From Ignavibacteriales bacterium (GTDB lineage Bacteria > Bacteroidota > Ignavibacteria > Ignavibacteriales > Melioribacteraceae): 21,543 nt of DNA. Positions 6,959 to 15,242 of this stretch are shown here, piece after piece. How positions within the stretch are numbered: the stretch's first letter is position 1; the number at the start of each line of letters is the position of its first letter. The notes under the pieces were generated by a model. That model was not told the DNA's origin. It did no database searches and worked only from the letters and a program-made list of their open reading frames with translations. The stretch lies in NCBI GenBank assembly GCA_027080245.1, contig JALWSN010000304.1, positions 1 to 21,543 on the forward strand, given 5' to 3'. The translations under genes and the position numbers were made by a program.

Positions 6959-9223
6959 ATGACAGCAAATTTTGATATGATTCAAAATGTTTATCGTGGA
7001 TTAAATGCGAAAGTTAGTAAAGCCCGCGAGGTTGTGGGAAGACCGTTAACGTTAGCGGAGAAGATTCTTTATTCTCATTTGTGGGGAGAATTAACGAGGG
7101 AATTCAAACGAGGAAAAGATTACGTTGAATTGGCTCCGGACAGAGTAGCGATGCAGGATGCAACGGCACAAATGGCCATGCTTCAGTTCATGAGGTCGGG
7201 GCGCAAGAAAGTAGCCGTGCCGTCAACCATTCATTGCGATCATTTAATTCAAGCGCAGGTGGGCGCGGAAGACGATTTAAACAGAGCCAAGGACGAAAAT
7301 CGGGAAGTTTACGATTTCCTCGAAAGCGTAGCTCAAAAGTACGGAGCGGGATTTTGGAAGCCCGGCGCGGGAATTATTCATCAGGTGGTTCTCGAAAATT
7401 ACGCCTTCCCGGGAGGAATGATGATTGGAACGGATTCCCACACTCCGAACGCCGGAGGTCTTGGTATGGTAGCTATTGGCGTTGGCGGAGCGGACGCAGT
7501 GGACGTAATGGCCGGAATGCCGTGGGAGTTAAAATGGCCTAAATTAATTGGCATTCACTTGAAAGGATCCCTTTCGGGTTGGACGGCGCCAAAAGATATT
7601 ATTCTTGAAGTGGCAAAAATACTTACAGTTAAAGGCGGAACGGGCGCAATTGTGGAATACTTCGGCGAAGGAGCAAACTCGATTTCCGCTACCGGTAAAG
7701 CTACAATTTGCAATATGGGCGCAGAAATTGGAGCTACTACTTCCCTGTTTGCGTTCGACGAAAAAATGGCAAACTACCTGAAAGCCACTAACAGAGGAGA
7801 CGTTGCGGAATTAGCCACAGAGAATGCAGAGTTTTTACGAGCTGACGACGAAGTTTACCAGAACCCTGAAAAATATTACGACCAGGTAATAGAAATTGAT
7901 TTAAATACTTTGAAGCCGCATTTAAATGGGCCTTTCTCGCCCGACCGCGCTTGGGATGTTACGGAAATGAAGAAAGCCGCTGAAGAAAACGGATTCCCGG
8001 AAACTTTGAGCGTGGGACTTATTGGAAGCTGCACAAATTCGAGTTACGAAGATATTGACAGAGCAGCTAATATTGCAAAACAAGCTTTGGCAAAGGGATT
8101 GAAAGTAAAATCCAAATTTACAATTACTCCTGGTTCGGAAAGAGTTCGTAGAACAATTGAACGCGACGGTCAGTTAAAAGCCCTTACCGATTTAGGCGGC
8201 ATTGTTTTAGCTAATGCTTGTGGTCCTTGTATTGGAATGTGGAAAAGAACCGACATTGAAATGGGAGAGAAAAATTCCATTGTAACTTCGTTCAACAGGA
8301 ACTTTGCAAAACGAAACGACGGCAATCCCGCGACGTTAGCCTTCGTAGCAAGTCCCGAGTTAACTACGGCATTGGCAATTGCAGGCAAGTTAACCTTTAA
8401 TCCCGAAACGGATTACCTTGAAAACGAGAACGGAGAAAAAGTTAAACTAGAACCACCAACAGGTTACGAGCTTCCTCCTTTAGGTTTTTCTGAAGGTTCG
8501 GAAGGATTTGTGGCTCCGCCTGAGGATGGCTCGGACATCGAAGTAAAAGTGGATCCTAATAGCGAGCGCTTACAATTGTTGGAAAAATTCCCCGAGTGGG
8601 ACGGAGAAGATTTCATTGACTTGCCGCTGCTACTGAAGGCAAAGGGCAAATGCACAACCGACCATATTTCAATGGCGGGACCATGGTTAAGGTACCGCGG
8701 ACATCTGGACAACATTTCGAATAATCTTTTCATGGGCGCAATTAACGCCTTCACTGGTAAAGCTGGCGAAGTTAAGAATCAATTTACCGGCGAGTACAAA
8801 CCCGTCAACGAAGTCGCACGCGATTACAAGAAAAGAGGAATCGGTTGGGTTGTTGTTGGCGACGAGAATTACGGAGAAGGCTCCAGCCGCGAACATGCTG
8901 CAATGGAACCGAGGCATCTCGGCGGGAAAGCAATAATTGTAAGAAGCTTTGCAAGAATTCACGAGACTAACTTGAAGAAACAAGGCGTGCTGCCTTTGAC
9001 TTTTGCCGATCCTGCGGATTACGACAAAATTCAGGAAGACGACAGGTTGAGCATAATTGGATTGAAGGACTTAGCGCCCGGCAAACCGCTTAAATTAGTA
9101 ATTAAACACAAAAACGGCTCGACGGACGAGGCTGTTTTGAATCACACGTTAAATGAAAATCAAATAGAATGGTTTAAAGCCGGCAGCGCATTGAATTTAA
9201 TCGCAAAGCAAAATGGTCAGTAG
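6959..9223 (+). CDS. acn: Aconitate hydratase, mitochondrial type
   Basis: Aconitase of 754 residues, which interconverts citrate and isocitrate in the TCA cycle. The [4Fe-4S] ligands are C358 in IGSCTNSS and C421 and C424 in CGPCIG. Other hallmarks are DSHTPNAGGLGM and GVGGADAVDVMAG in the N-terminal half and GEGSSREHAAMEPRHLGG in the C-terminal swivel domain. Domain order and length fit the mitochondrial type rather than the longer AcnA/IRP1 type; as I recall it, bovine aconitase has the same cluster numbering. The start at ATG 6959 follows AAGGTGAAGAG; the TTG at 6923, 12 codons upstream, has no such site. It is a single-gene unit with its own upstream elements and a strong terminator, and no other TCA gene adjoins it. 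All key residues are present. Confidence 0.97.
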   Translation: MTANFDMIQNVYRGLNAKVSKAREVVGRPLTLAEKILYSHLWGELTREFKRGKDYVELAPDRVAMQDATAQMAMLQFMRSGRKKVAVPSTIHCDHLIQAQVGAEDDLNRAKDENREVYDFLESVAQKYGAGFWKPGAGIIHQVVLENYAFPGGMMIGTDSHTPNAGGLGMVAIGVGGADAVDVMAGMPWELKWPKLIGIHLKGSLSGWTAPKDIILEVAKILTVKGGTGAIVEYFGEGANSISATGKATICNMGAEIGATTSLFAFDEKMANYLKATNRGDVAELATENAEFLRADDEVYQNPEKYYDQVIEIDLNTLKPHLNGPFSPDRAWDVTEMKKAAEENGFPETLSVGLIGSCTNSSYEDIDRAANIAKQALAKGLKVKSKFTITPGSERVRRTIERDGQLKALTDLGGIVLANACGPCIGMWKRTDIEMGEKNSIVTSFNRNFAKRNDGNPATLAFVASPELTTALAIAGKLTFNPETDYLENENGEKVKLEPPTGYELPPLGFSEGSEGFVAPPEDGSDIEVKVDPNSERLQLLEKFPEWDGEDFIDLPLLLKAKGKCTTDHISMAGPWLRYRGHLDNISNNLFMGAINAFTGKAGEVKNQFTGEYKPVNEVARDYKKRGIGWVVVGDENYGEGSSREHAAMEPRHLGGKAIIVRSFARIHETNLKKQGVLPLTFADPADYDKIQEDDRLSIIGLKDLAPGKPLKLVIKHKNGSTDEAVLNHTLNENQIEWFKAGSALNLIAKQNGQ

Positions 9224-9242
9224 TTATTTAACGAATATTTTC

Positions 9243-9269
9243 AAGCCCCTCTTAACGAGGGGCTTTTTT
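9243..9269 (+). terminator. Rho-independent terminator of aconitase
   Basis: AGCCCCTC (9244-9251), loop TTAAC, and GAGGGGCT (9257-9264) form a perfect eight-pair GC-rich stem followed by a run of T. It sits 20 bases after the aconitase stop. The region from here to 9387 holds no gene that I can see. Confidence 0.93.
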
Positions 9270-9387
9270 ATTTTAAAAACGCTTTGGCTAAATTCAGTTT
9301 AGATTACCGCAAGATTAAAATACTGTGAAAGGCTTGATACTAAAGTAGAATAAGAGGGACGCGCGTTTACAAGCTAATAAAATTGGG

Positions 9388-11373
9388 CTAATTAAAGAAT
9401 TTCCATTTAACGCCAAATAAAAACGTTCTTCCTTCCATGGGGTAGTACGGAACAATGTAATATTGTTCGTTTAAAATGTTTTTAATGGTGAAGTAAAGCG
9501 TAGCTCTGTTTCTAATATTGCCCGCAAAGAAGAAATCCAACTGACCTTTGTTCGAAAGCTTTAAGGTTTGCGTAAAAAGTTGAGGGTTGGAGTTGACAAT
9601 ATTGTAAAATATTTCTTTGTTGATTTGAAAATCTATTTTTCTGTAGGCTTGATTGCTTGAGTAAGAGTAAATTAACCCAACTTTCATTTTTAAGTTGCGG
9701 TTAAATAACGTGTCAAAATAATAAAATCCCATTTTAGTAAAAATTTTGGGCTGGACTAAAATTGGCTGATTAAAATTGTAAGTAAAGTTTAAATCAAATT
9801 TAAATTTATTGAATTTAACATATCCCAATGAATTCAAGGCGGAAAAGCGTTCGTTCTCGTACAATACATAATAATTATCTTTAGGATTGGCAAATTGTAA
9901 TTTAGCGTTTGTTGCCAAGTAGACGTTATTGTAAAGATTTCTTTGCAGATAAGAGAAATTTAATTGAAAATTCTTTCTTGTAAATTTAATTTGAGTAAAG
10001 AATATTCCTCTGTTCTTTTTGTTGCCGTTAGTTAATTTGGGAAGCGCTTCTTCCTCAATAATAGCTGGGATATTCGAATATGAGTAACCTGCGTAAACGC
10101 TGAAATGCCTGGAAATATTGAAAGATACGTCCGCTCCGGCGGCGGGACTTTTATTTAAATATTTACCAAACAGAGAAACGGTAAAATTATTGTCAAATAA
10201 ACTTTTAGTTACCGAAAAGGCGAAAGAGAATAATACTGAAGATTTAAAATACTTGTAAACGTCGAGGGAGAAATTATTTCTCTCAATATTTTCAATAGTT
10301 AAAATTTTTAAACCGGCAAAATTTGTTTTTGCTCGGAGCTTAAGTCCTGCTGTTTTAACTATGTTATTATTGAATATTCTTGCAATGTTAACGGAATTTT
10401 TTTCATTCTGTCGAAATTCGTTGTAACTAAAATTGTAATAGGCGTCCATAGCCAAAGTTAATTTCCCTAACGGCATCCATTGGAAATTCAAATTCCAAAA
10501 ATCATTTCTGTTTTTTGAATATCTTTCGGGAAAATTCACTTTTGCTTCGAGGGGACTAAAAAGGGTCTGCGAGGAATTATTAAGAGACGATACACCGCCG
10601 AATAGCTGCGTATTTGAAGAGCTGTAGTTGTAGGATAAATTCAATATTATTTTGTTGCTAAAAGAATATTTAATTCCTAACGTCGTTTTCCAAAGGCTAA
10701 AATCCGTATTTGCGTAATTTGGTGAAATTGAGGAATTATTAATGCCAATATAAACATTGGTTTTTTTGAAAGGCTTAATGTTAAATGTTCCATCGATTAA
10801 TCCCTGGTCGTTTTCGCCCTGAAAATACCATATTTTAGAGTAAGGGCGTTTAGCCCTATTATTAAATGGGAAAAGAATTACCGTTGCGCCGTTGTTACTA
10901 TTATTAAAGAGGAATCCGCGTGTTGGGTAAACGATTAAAATAGAATCCGCTAATTCATTCCTTACTTGGTAGGGGTTAAAAGTTTGAGTGAATCGATTGT
11001 TCAATTCATTGCCGTCCAAGAGGAAAGAAGGAGCGTTATTCCCAAACAAATAAATAAACGATGGTTGACCGAAATATCCAAGATCTTGCAAAAAGCCGAA
11101 AGGGAAATAATTAAACAAATCGGAAAAATTTTGGTGGTCAAGCAAATCATAGTCTTTTCTCTTTATTTTAAAGAACTCATCCTTATTATTTAAACCAAGT
11201 TTAAATAGGCTATCTTGCTGAACGCCTTTATTTGCAGGCGCAATCGAATCGGATCGTGTAATTATCCCGCAACGATAGTAGGATACTCTTTTAGCTTGCA
11301 TTGCCCTAATATTATTGGGGTAGAGAAATGCTAACAGAGCAAAAGGCAGTAATAATTGGGGGTATCGTAACAT
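9388..11373 (-). CDS. TonB-dependent-receptor-like outer membrane barrel
   Basis: A 661-residue outer-membrane protein. Residues 1-24 look like a signal peptide. Residues about 76-170 resemble a plug domain: SFLLDGNELNNRF, then NELADSILIVYP and NNGATVILFPFNN, which match the order of the usual LIDGVPLN, IERIEVVRGP and GGVINI plug motifs in diverged form. The rest alternates amphipathic strands rich in asparagine, tyrosine and phenylalanine. The end reads IKNILNEQYYIVPYYP and GRTFLFGVKWKF, the standard last strands of TonB receptors. No carboxypeptidase-like N-terminal domain and no obvious TonB box are seen. No partner genes adjoin it, so the substrate cannot be inferred. There is no ribosome site before ATG 11373. 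It might act as a plug-degenerate channel rather than an energised receptor. Confidence 0.78.
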   Translation of the reverse strand: MLRYPQLLLPFALLAFLYPNNIRAMQAKRVSYYRCGIITRSDSIAPANKGVQQDSLFKLGLNNKDEFFKIKRKDYDLLDHQNFSDLFNYFPFGFLQDLGYFGQPSFIYLFGNNAPSFLLDGNELNNRFTQTFNPYQVRNELADSILIVYPTRGFLFNNSNNGATVILFPFNNRAKRPYSKIWYFQGENDQGLIDGTFNIKPFKKTNVYIGINNSSISPNYANTDFSLWKTTLGIKYSFSNKIILNLSYNYSSSNTQLFGGVSSLNNSSQTLFSPLEAKVNFPERYSKNRNDFWNLNFQWMPLGKLTLAMDAYYNFSYNEFRQNEKNSVNIARIFNNNIVKTAGLKLRAKTNFAGLKILTIENIERNNFSLDVYKYFKSSVLFSFAFSVTKSLFDNNFTVSLFGKYLNKSPAAGADVSFNISRHFSVYAGYSYSNIPAIIEEEALPKLTNGNKKNRGIFFTQIKFTRKNFQLNFSYLQRNLYNNVYLATNAKLQFANPKDNYYVLYENERFSALNSLGYVKFNKFKFDLNFTYNFNQPILVQPKIFTKMGFYYFDTLFNRNLKMKVGLIYSYSSNQAYRKIDFQINKEIFYNIVNSNPQLFTQTLKLSNKGQLDFFFAGNIRNRATLYFTIKNILNEQYYIVPYYPMEGRTFLFGVKWKFFN

Positions 11374-11525
11374 TAGTATTTTAATTTTTTAATGTTTAAA
11401 ATAAATAAATTTTAACAGACTCAAATAACGTAAAAAAATCAGTAAGATACCAAATGCGACTAAGGTTTAACCTTTTATTTACAATTGTATTGAGCATTTA
11501 AAATTAAAAAAAATTTTAAAAAGTG

Positions 11526-11556
11526 TTTGATTTAAAGAAAAAATAAATTATTTTTT
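11526..11556 (+). promoter_or_regulatory. Candidate promoter of the HU gene
   Basis: TTTG at 11526-11529, a 19-base spacer, and TATTTTTT at 11549-11556 fit the Bacteroidota promoter TTTG-N19-TAnnTTTG except at the last base. Transcription would start about 37 bases before the HU start codon. The surrounding gap 11374-11600 is very AT-rich, lies between two divergent genes and shows no other gene. Confidence 0.45.
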
Positions 11557-11600
11557 CAATGCACAAACTTTAATTCTATTAACAAATAAGGGGTTAAGCA

Positions 11601-11897
11601 ATGGCAAAAAAACCTATGACCAAAAGCGAGATAGTTGAACATCTTGCAAAAAAACTTGGCACAACAAAAAAAGAAGCTAACGGATTTTTAAATGAATTGG
11701 TGGCGTTAGCTTATAAACAAGCCAAGACTGGTTTTACAATTCCGGGATTAGGAAAGCTTTACGTAAAATCAAGGAAGAGAAGAAAAGGTCGCAATCCCGC
11801 CACTGGGGAGACGATTGTTATTCCTGCAAAGAAAGTTGTTTCTTTCAAGGTTTCAAAAACTTGTCAGGATGCGGTTTATCCGCCGAAGAAAAAATAA
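11601..11897 (+). CDS. HU/IHF family DNA-binding protein
   Basis: A 98-residue nucleoid protein. The helical dimerisation part is KSEIVEHLAKKLGTTKKEANGFLNEL, followed by FTIPGLGKLYVKSRKRRKGRNPATGE, where GRNPATGE is the HU/IHF signature at the base of the DNA-binding arms; the expected proline of the arm tip is in TIVIPAKKV. The lysine-rich tail ends PPKKK. It binds and bends DNA with little sequence specificity and dimerises, either with itself or with a paralogue encoded elsewhere. A good ribosome site AAGGGG (11588-11593) precedes ATG 11601. It stands alone and ends in a strong terminator. HU versus IHF cannot be settled from one sequence; the family is certain. Confidence 0.95.
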   Translation: MAKKPMTKSEIVEHLAKKLGTTKKEANGFLNELVALAYKQAKTGFTIPGLGKLYVKSRKRRKGRNPATGETIVIPAKKVVSFKVSKTCQDAVYPPKKK

Positions 11898-11906
11898 CAA
11901 TTATTC

Positions 11907-11930
11907 AAAGCCCGCTATTTGCGGGCTTTT
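11907..11930. terminator. Shared terminator between HU and the convergent membrane gene
   Basis: AAAGCCCGC (11907-11915), loop TATTT, and GCGGGCTTT (11921-11929) form a nine-pair stem with a T-rich tail toward HU's downstream side. It begins 9 bases after the HU stop. The convergent minus-strand gene reads through most of the stem, and its TAG stop is at 11917-11915, so the hairpin is coding for that gene. Confidence 0.9.
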
Positions 11931-12436
11931 CTTTTATTAATTATTCTGCTTAGCTTATTGTTGTTTTTCAAATTTGTTAAAAGGCTCTCGTAGAGTTCTT
12001 TGTTAACATTACTTAGGACTAATGTTAGCAGTTTACTGTAACCTTTAAGGTGAACGTTAAAATAAATTTTTTCTTCGGGCGTTTTCCCCTCTATTATTAT
12101 TGGCTTTGCGGCGTTGCCGCTAAAAATCCCCCCTTGAATACTGGTTATTTCGTCCATCCTGATTGTGACGCTTTTGCTCGGTTTCATAAAATTTAAACAT
12201 TCGATTTTTTCGTTGTTTGCTAAAATCTCGAAAGGGAAATATTTATAAACCTTAATAAATATTTTTATTACGCCAATCAGTAATAACAAATTAATAATAA
12301 ACGGGACAATAAATTTTGAATCCTTAAATATTCCGCCTAAAGAAATCATTGCATAAAGCAATAGAATCGGCACGATTACAAAATAAGAATATCGATAAAT
12401 AAGCTTTGCAATTTTCGAATAATAAAATTTCATCAT
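11915..12436 (-). CDS. Two-helix membrane protein, PH-like C-terminal domain possible
   Basis: I do not recognise this 173-residue protein with certainty. Two membrane helices lie at about residues 14-37 and 42-65, separated by a very short loop (FKDSK). The rest, about 105 residues, should be cytoplasmic and has a strand-rich pattern: EILANNEKIECL, KSVTIRMDEITSIQGGIF, KPIIIEGKTPEEKIYFNV and KLLTLVL, then a final charged helix. Two helices followed by a strand-rich domain with a DEITSI-type segment is common in bacterial PH-domain membrane proteins, so that is my best guess. The last residues, KRKARK, are encoded by the HU terminator hairpin. The start is ATG 12436 or 12433, without a clear ribosome site. 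No functional link to neighbours is evident. Confidence 0.65.
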   Translation of the reverse strand: MMKFYYSKIAKLIYRYSYFVIVPILLLYAMISLGGIFKDSKFIVPFIINLLLLIGVIKIFIKVYKYFPFEILANNEKIECLNFMKPSKSVTIRMDEITSIQGGIFSGNAAKPIIIEGKTPEEKIYFNVHLKGYSKLLTLVLSNVNKELYESLLTNLKNNNKLSRIINKRKARK

Positions 12437-12569
12437 TTTAAGTTTAGTCTTTTAGAACAAAAATATTATTAGCTTATTAAATTTAATATATTTCAGAAAA
12501 GGAAAATAATTTTCTTTGACTATTGAATAAAGTTTAATGTGAAGTGTATTATTTGGTGTTAACATTGGG

Positions 12570-13088
12570 TTGAAATTGAACAAACGCGAAAAAATGGAAT
12601 TCGAAAAGATAGTAAAGAAGAACATGAGAAAAGGTTACTATGCCGCTTTAAATTTCGTTGGTGCACACGACGAAGCGCTTGAGCTTTCTCAACAGGCATT
12701 TGTAAAAGCGTTCAAAAATTTTAATAAATTCGACAAGAGCAAAAACTTTTTTGTTTGGTATTACACAATACTGAAAAATCTGTGCTTGAATTATTTAAGA
12801 GACAACAAAAAAAAGATTTCAATAGATTTAATCATTGAACACAAAGCCGAAGAAAGCGAAAGCAATCCTCAGTTAGCGGCGGAACGAAATAACTTAAAAG
12901 AACTGGTTCAAAAGGCTTTGTTCGAGTTAGATGCCGAAGACCGCGAAATAATTATGCTGCGTGAGTTCGAAAATTATTCCTACAAAGAGATTGCGGAAAT
13001 ACTTCAACTACCGGAAGGAACGGTTATGTCCCGATTGTTTTACGCAAGGAAAAAATTAGCAAAGAAGTTGGAAAGATATTTAAAATGA
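12570..13088 (+). CDS. ECF-type RNA polymerase sigma factor
   Basis: A group 4 sigma factor of up to 172 residues. Region 2 covers about residues 16-80, with ALELSQQAFVKAFKNFNKFD (core binding and -10 contact) and FFVWYYTILKNLCLNYLRD. Region 4 covers about 110-168, with LDAEDREIIMLREFENYSYKEIA and LPEGTVMSRLFYARKKLAKKL as the -35-binding helix-turn-helix. Regions 1 and 3 are absent, as expected for ECF factors. The start is uncertain: TTG 12570 is the longest option, TTG 12576 has GGG six bases upstream, and ATG 12594 would remove eight residues that are not essential to the fold. The stop overlaps the next gene by ATGA, which encodes the likely anti-sigma factor, so the pair is translationally coupled. 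No convincing self-promoter was found. Confidence 0.92.
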   Translation: MKLNKREKMEFEKIVKKNMRKGYYAALNFVGAHDEALELSQQAFVKAFKNFNKFDKSKNFFVWYYTILKNLCLNYLRDNKKKISIDLIIEHKAEESESNPQLAAERNNLKELVQKALFELDAEDREIIMLREFENYSYKEIAEILQLPEGTVMSRLFYARKKLAKKLERYLK

Positions 13089-13531
13089 AAGAGGAAAGAT
13101 TTATTATCTTGCTGGAAAGATATTTTTCGAACGAACTTTCGAAAGAAGAGGAATCAGAATTCTTTTCTTTGATTGAAAACGATACGCAACTTAAGAAAGA
13201 GTTCGAAGAACAAAAACAAATAAAGGAGATCCTAAGAAAAATGGAAATTAAAAATCCCGACAGGAATGCCTGGGAAGGTTATTGGCTATCGATTTACAAC
13301 AAGCTTGAACGAGGCATCGCGTGGATATTGATTTCTCTTGCCGCGATTGTAATTTTGTTTTACGGCGCGATTGAAGCGTTAAATAAAATTCTCGTCAATA
13401 ATCACATTCCCTCGATTGTTAAATACGCTTACCTTGCGTTGGTTTTAGGCGTTGTTATCTTAATCGTTTCGGTTGCGAGGGAAAAATTCTTTACTTTCAA
13501 GCGGGATAAATACAAGGAGATTCAACGATGA
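13085..13531 (+). CDS. Probable membrane anti-sigma factor
   Basis: A 148-residue protein whose position right after the ECF sigma gene, with an ATGA overlap, is the main evidence. Residues 1-55 form a charged helical segment, LLERYFSNELSKEEESEFF, of the kind that opens many Bacteroidota anti-sigma proteins and binds the sigma factor. Two membrane helices follow at about 77-97 and 112-130, leaving only about 15 residues between them and a basic cytoplasmic tail. There is no HxxxCxxC zinc motif and no periplasmic sensor or FecR domain, so any signal must be sensed in the membrane or by a partner. The next gene begins in its stop codon. It could instead be an unrelated small membrane protein, but the context argues for regulation. 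Confidence 0.75.
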   Translation: MKEERFIILLERYFSNELSKEEESEFFSLIENDTQLKKEFEEQKQIKEILRKMEIKNPDRNAWEGYWLSIYNKLERGIAWILISLAAIVILFYGAIEALNKILVNNHIPSIVKYAYLALVLGVVILIVSVAREKFFTFKRDKYKEIQR

Positions 13532-13842
13532 TTATTACTTCTTCGGATTTTATCGCAGGCAAAGAAGTTAAAAAAACATTCGGATTAGTAAAAGGCAATA
13601 CCGTTAGAGCGAGGAATTTAGGCAAAGATATTTTAGCGATTTTTAAAAACATGATTGGTGGAGAAATTGAGGAATACACAAAATTAATGGCGGAATCCAG
13701 AGAACAAGCGTTAGACAGAATGACCGAAGAAGCAAAAGCGCTGGGTGCAAACGCAATTATTAGCTGTAGATTTACAACAAGCTACATTATGCAAAACGCC
13801 GCGGAAATTCTTGTTTACGGAACAGCCGTTTACGTTGAGTGA
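13528..13842 (+). CDS. YbjQ/UPF0145 family protein
   Basis: A full-length 104-residue member of the YbjQ (UPF0145, formerly DUF74) family, small soluble proteins believed to form pentamers. The family pattern is plain: VKKTFGLVKGNTVRARN, then GGEIEEYTKLMAESREQAL, RMTEEAKALGANAIIS and EILVYGTAVYV at the end. A heavy-metal-binding role has been suggested for the family on weak grounds; no metal-ligand cluster is visible, as the only cysteine is in ISCRF. The start ATG 13528 overlaps the stop of the anti-sigma gene (ATGA), so it is the third gene of a tightly coupled unit and may be an effector of the same stress response. It ends one base before the convergent EVE gene. Confidence 0.9.
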   Translation: MIITSSDFIAGKEVKKTFGLVKGNTVRARNLGKDILAIFKNMIGGEIEEYTKLMAESREQALDRMTEEAKALGANAIISCRFTTSYIMQNAAEILVYGTAVYVE

Positions 13843-13843
13843 A

Positions 13844-14305
13844 CTATTCCTTACTCATTCTAACTATTTCGTCGAATTCCTCTTTAGTTACAGGCATTAC
13901 GGACAACCGGTTGCCTCGTTGAACTAATTTCATTGAGCTTAAACGAGGGTTCGATTTTATTTTTTCCAAAGTGACGGGCATATTAAATTTTTCAACGAAT
14001 TTCACGTCTACCATAAACCAAGTTGGAGATTCCTCTTTACTTTTAGGGTCGAAATGATCGCTATTCGGGTCAAAGGCAGTAAAATCAGGGTATCCCGCTT
14101 TTACAACTTTTGCAATACCGGCAACGCCCGTAGGCTTGGCGTTGCTGTGGTAAAACAAAACCAAATCGCCCGGTTTTATTTCATCCCTTAAAAAATTCCG
14201 CGCTTGGTAGTTACGAACTCCGTCCCAGTAGGCGACTTTCTCTTTTCGTAAGTCGTCAATGGAATAGACGCTCGGCTCGGATTTGAATAGCCAGTACTTT
14301 CTCAT
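13844..14305 (-). CDS. EVE domain protein (thymocyte nuclear protein 1 type)
   Basis: A 153-residue single-domain EVE protein, in the PUA-like superfamily. Eukaryotic and bacterial relatives are thought to bind modified bases in DNA or RNA. The hallmark stretches are all present: YWLFKSEPSVYSIDDL at the start, YWDGVRNYQARNFLRD, then GDLVLFYHSNAKPTGVAGIAKVV, DPKSKEESPTWFMVDVKF and LVQRGNRLSVMPVTKEEF at the end. The length is normal for the family, and no membrane or export signal is seen. The start overlaps the stop of the upstream hydrolase gene by ATGA, so the two are coupled. In some genomes EVE proteins accompany restriction or methylation genes; none is visible here, so a housekeeping role is more likely. 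Confidence 0.95.
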   Translation of the reverse strand: MRKYWLFKSEPSVYSIDDLRKEKVAYWDGVRNYQARNFLRDEIKPGDLVLFYHSNAKPTGVAGIAKVVKAGYPDFTAFDPNSDHFDPKSKEESPTWFMVDVKFVEKFNMPVTLEKIKSNPRLSSMKLVQRGNRLSVMPVTKEEFDEIVRMSKE

Positions 14306-15159
14306 TTTGTATTCCCTTTCTTTAAATATTTGTCAAACCAAAATTTTTTTAATTGCGAAACTTCCTTTCTGTGATTTTTTAAGAAGTGATCGCCTTCTTC
14401 AAGAACAACCAATCGTAAAAGGCGATTTTGCTTTACTAATTTTTTTGCTAAGTTAATTGAATTTTCTACTGGCACTCTTTCATCCTTAGCACCATGTATT
14501 AACAGCATTGCCGTTTGTGGCGAGATTTTCTCGGCAAAGTTAATTGCAGATCTCGAATTAAAAAATTCGTCGAGTTTGCTTTGGCTTAAATCACGGCCGT
14601 ATTTTCCCTTTAGATATTTTAAAATAAATTCGTCTTGTTTAAGACTTCTTAAATCGGCAATTCCGCCAATGGTTACGGAAGCCCTGAAAATATTGAGCTT
14701 TGCGAGCGCGAGGTAAGTCATCATCCCGCCTCGGCTCCATCCTTCGATGCCCCAATTTTCGGAATCCGCAAACTCAATTTCCTTTGCAAGGGAAACCAGA
14801 TTCAAAACGTCATTTAAATCTCTGCCGCCGAATTCGTCAAGTTCTTTGGAGCGTAATTGCGAAGCAAAAACCACGTAACCCCAGCTTGCAATTTCGCCAA
14901 ACATTCCGCGGGCGCTGAAGGAATCAATCCTGCCCTGCTCTCCGAACCCCCCGCGGCACCAAATAATACAAGGCAATTTGCCAACGGGATTTTTCGGATA
15001 GGCTAAAAACCCTTTAACTTCAAGTCCATCGGAAAGGTAGACGATTTTTTCTACGGTTGAATTTTCCACTGCTTCGCCGCCCCAACCGCTTTTTACAATT
15101 TTAATCTGATTTATGTTTAGTTCTATTTTTTCTCTTTTTAAAATCAGTCCCATTGTCAT
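14302..15159 (-). CDS. Alpha/beta hydrolase, S9 peptidase/dienelactone hydrolase-like
   Basis: An alpha/beta-hydrolase of about 285 residues with a complete catalytic triad. Counting from ATG 15159, the nucleophile is S142 in GWSRGG, the acid D226 in GAKDERVP and the base H258 in EGDHFL. The oxyanion region is CIIWCRGGFG, near residue 70. GAKDERVP with EGDHF at this distance is typical of prolyl-oligopeptidase-like (S9) C-terminal domains, but no beta-propeller is attached, so it may be an esterase or acyl-peptidase. I reject the longer TTG form at 15195 and choose ATG 15159, with ATG 15153 as an alternative; none has a good ribosome site. No signal peptide is seen. The stop overlaps the EVE gene start. 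The substrate cannot be deduced. Confidence 0.87.
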   Translation of the reverse strand: MTMGLILKREKIELNINQIKIVKSGWGGEAVENSTVEKIVYLSDGLEVKGFLAYPKNPVGKLPCIIWCRGGFGEQGRIDSFSARGMFGEIASWGYVVFASQLRSKELDEFGGRDLNDVLNLVSLAKEIEFADSENWGIEGWSRGGMMTYLALAKLNIFRASVTIGGIADLRSLKQDEFILKYLKGKYGRDLSQSKLDEFFNSRSAINFAEKISPQTAMLLIHGAKDERVPVENSINLAKKLVKQNRLLRLVVLEEGDHFLKNHRKEVSQLKKFWFDKYLKKGNTK

Positions 15160-15242
15160 TAAGATTTTTGAAATATTAATTTTCAAATATCGCAATAATT
15201 ATTATTAAATTTCATCTTTGAAAAAATTATTTTGAGGAAGGT

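Noticed and set aside
9270..9387. Possible tRNA or small RNA in the gap after the aconitase terminator
   Set aside because: No cloverleaf, anticodon arm or further strong hairpin can be built from this stretch.
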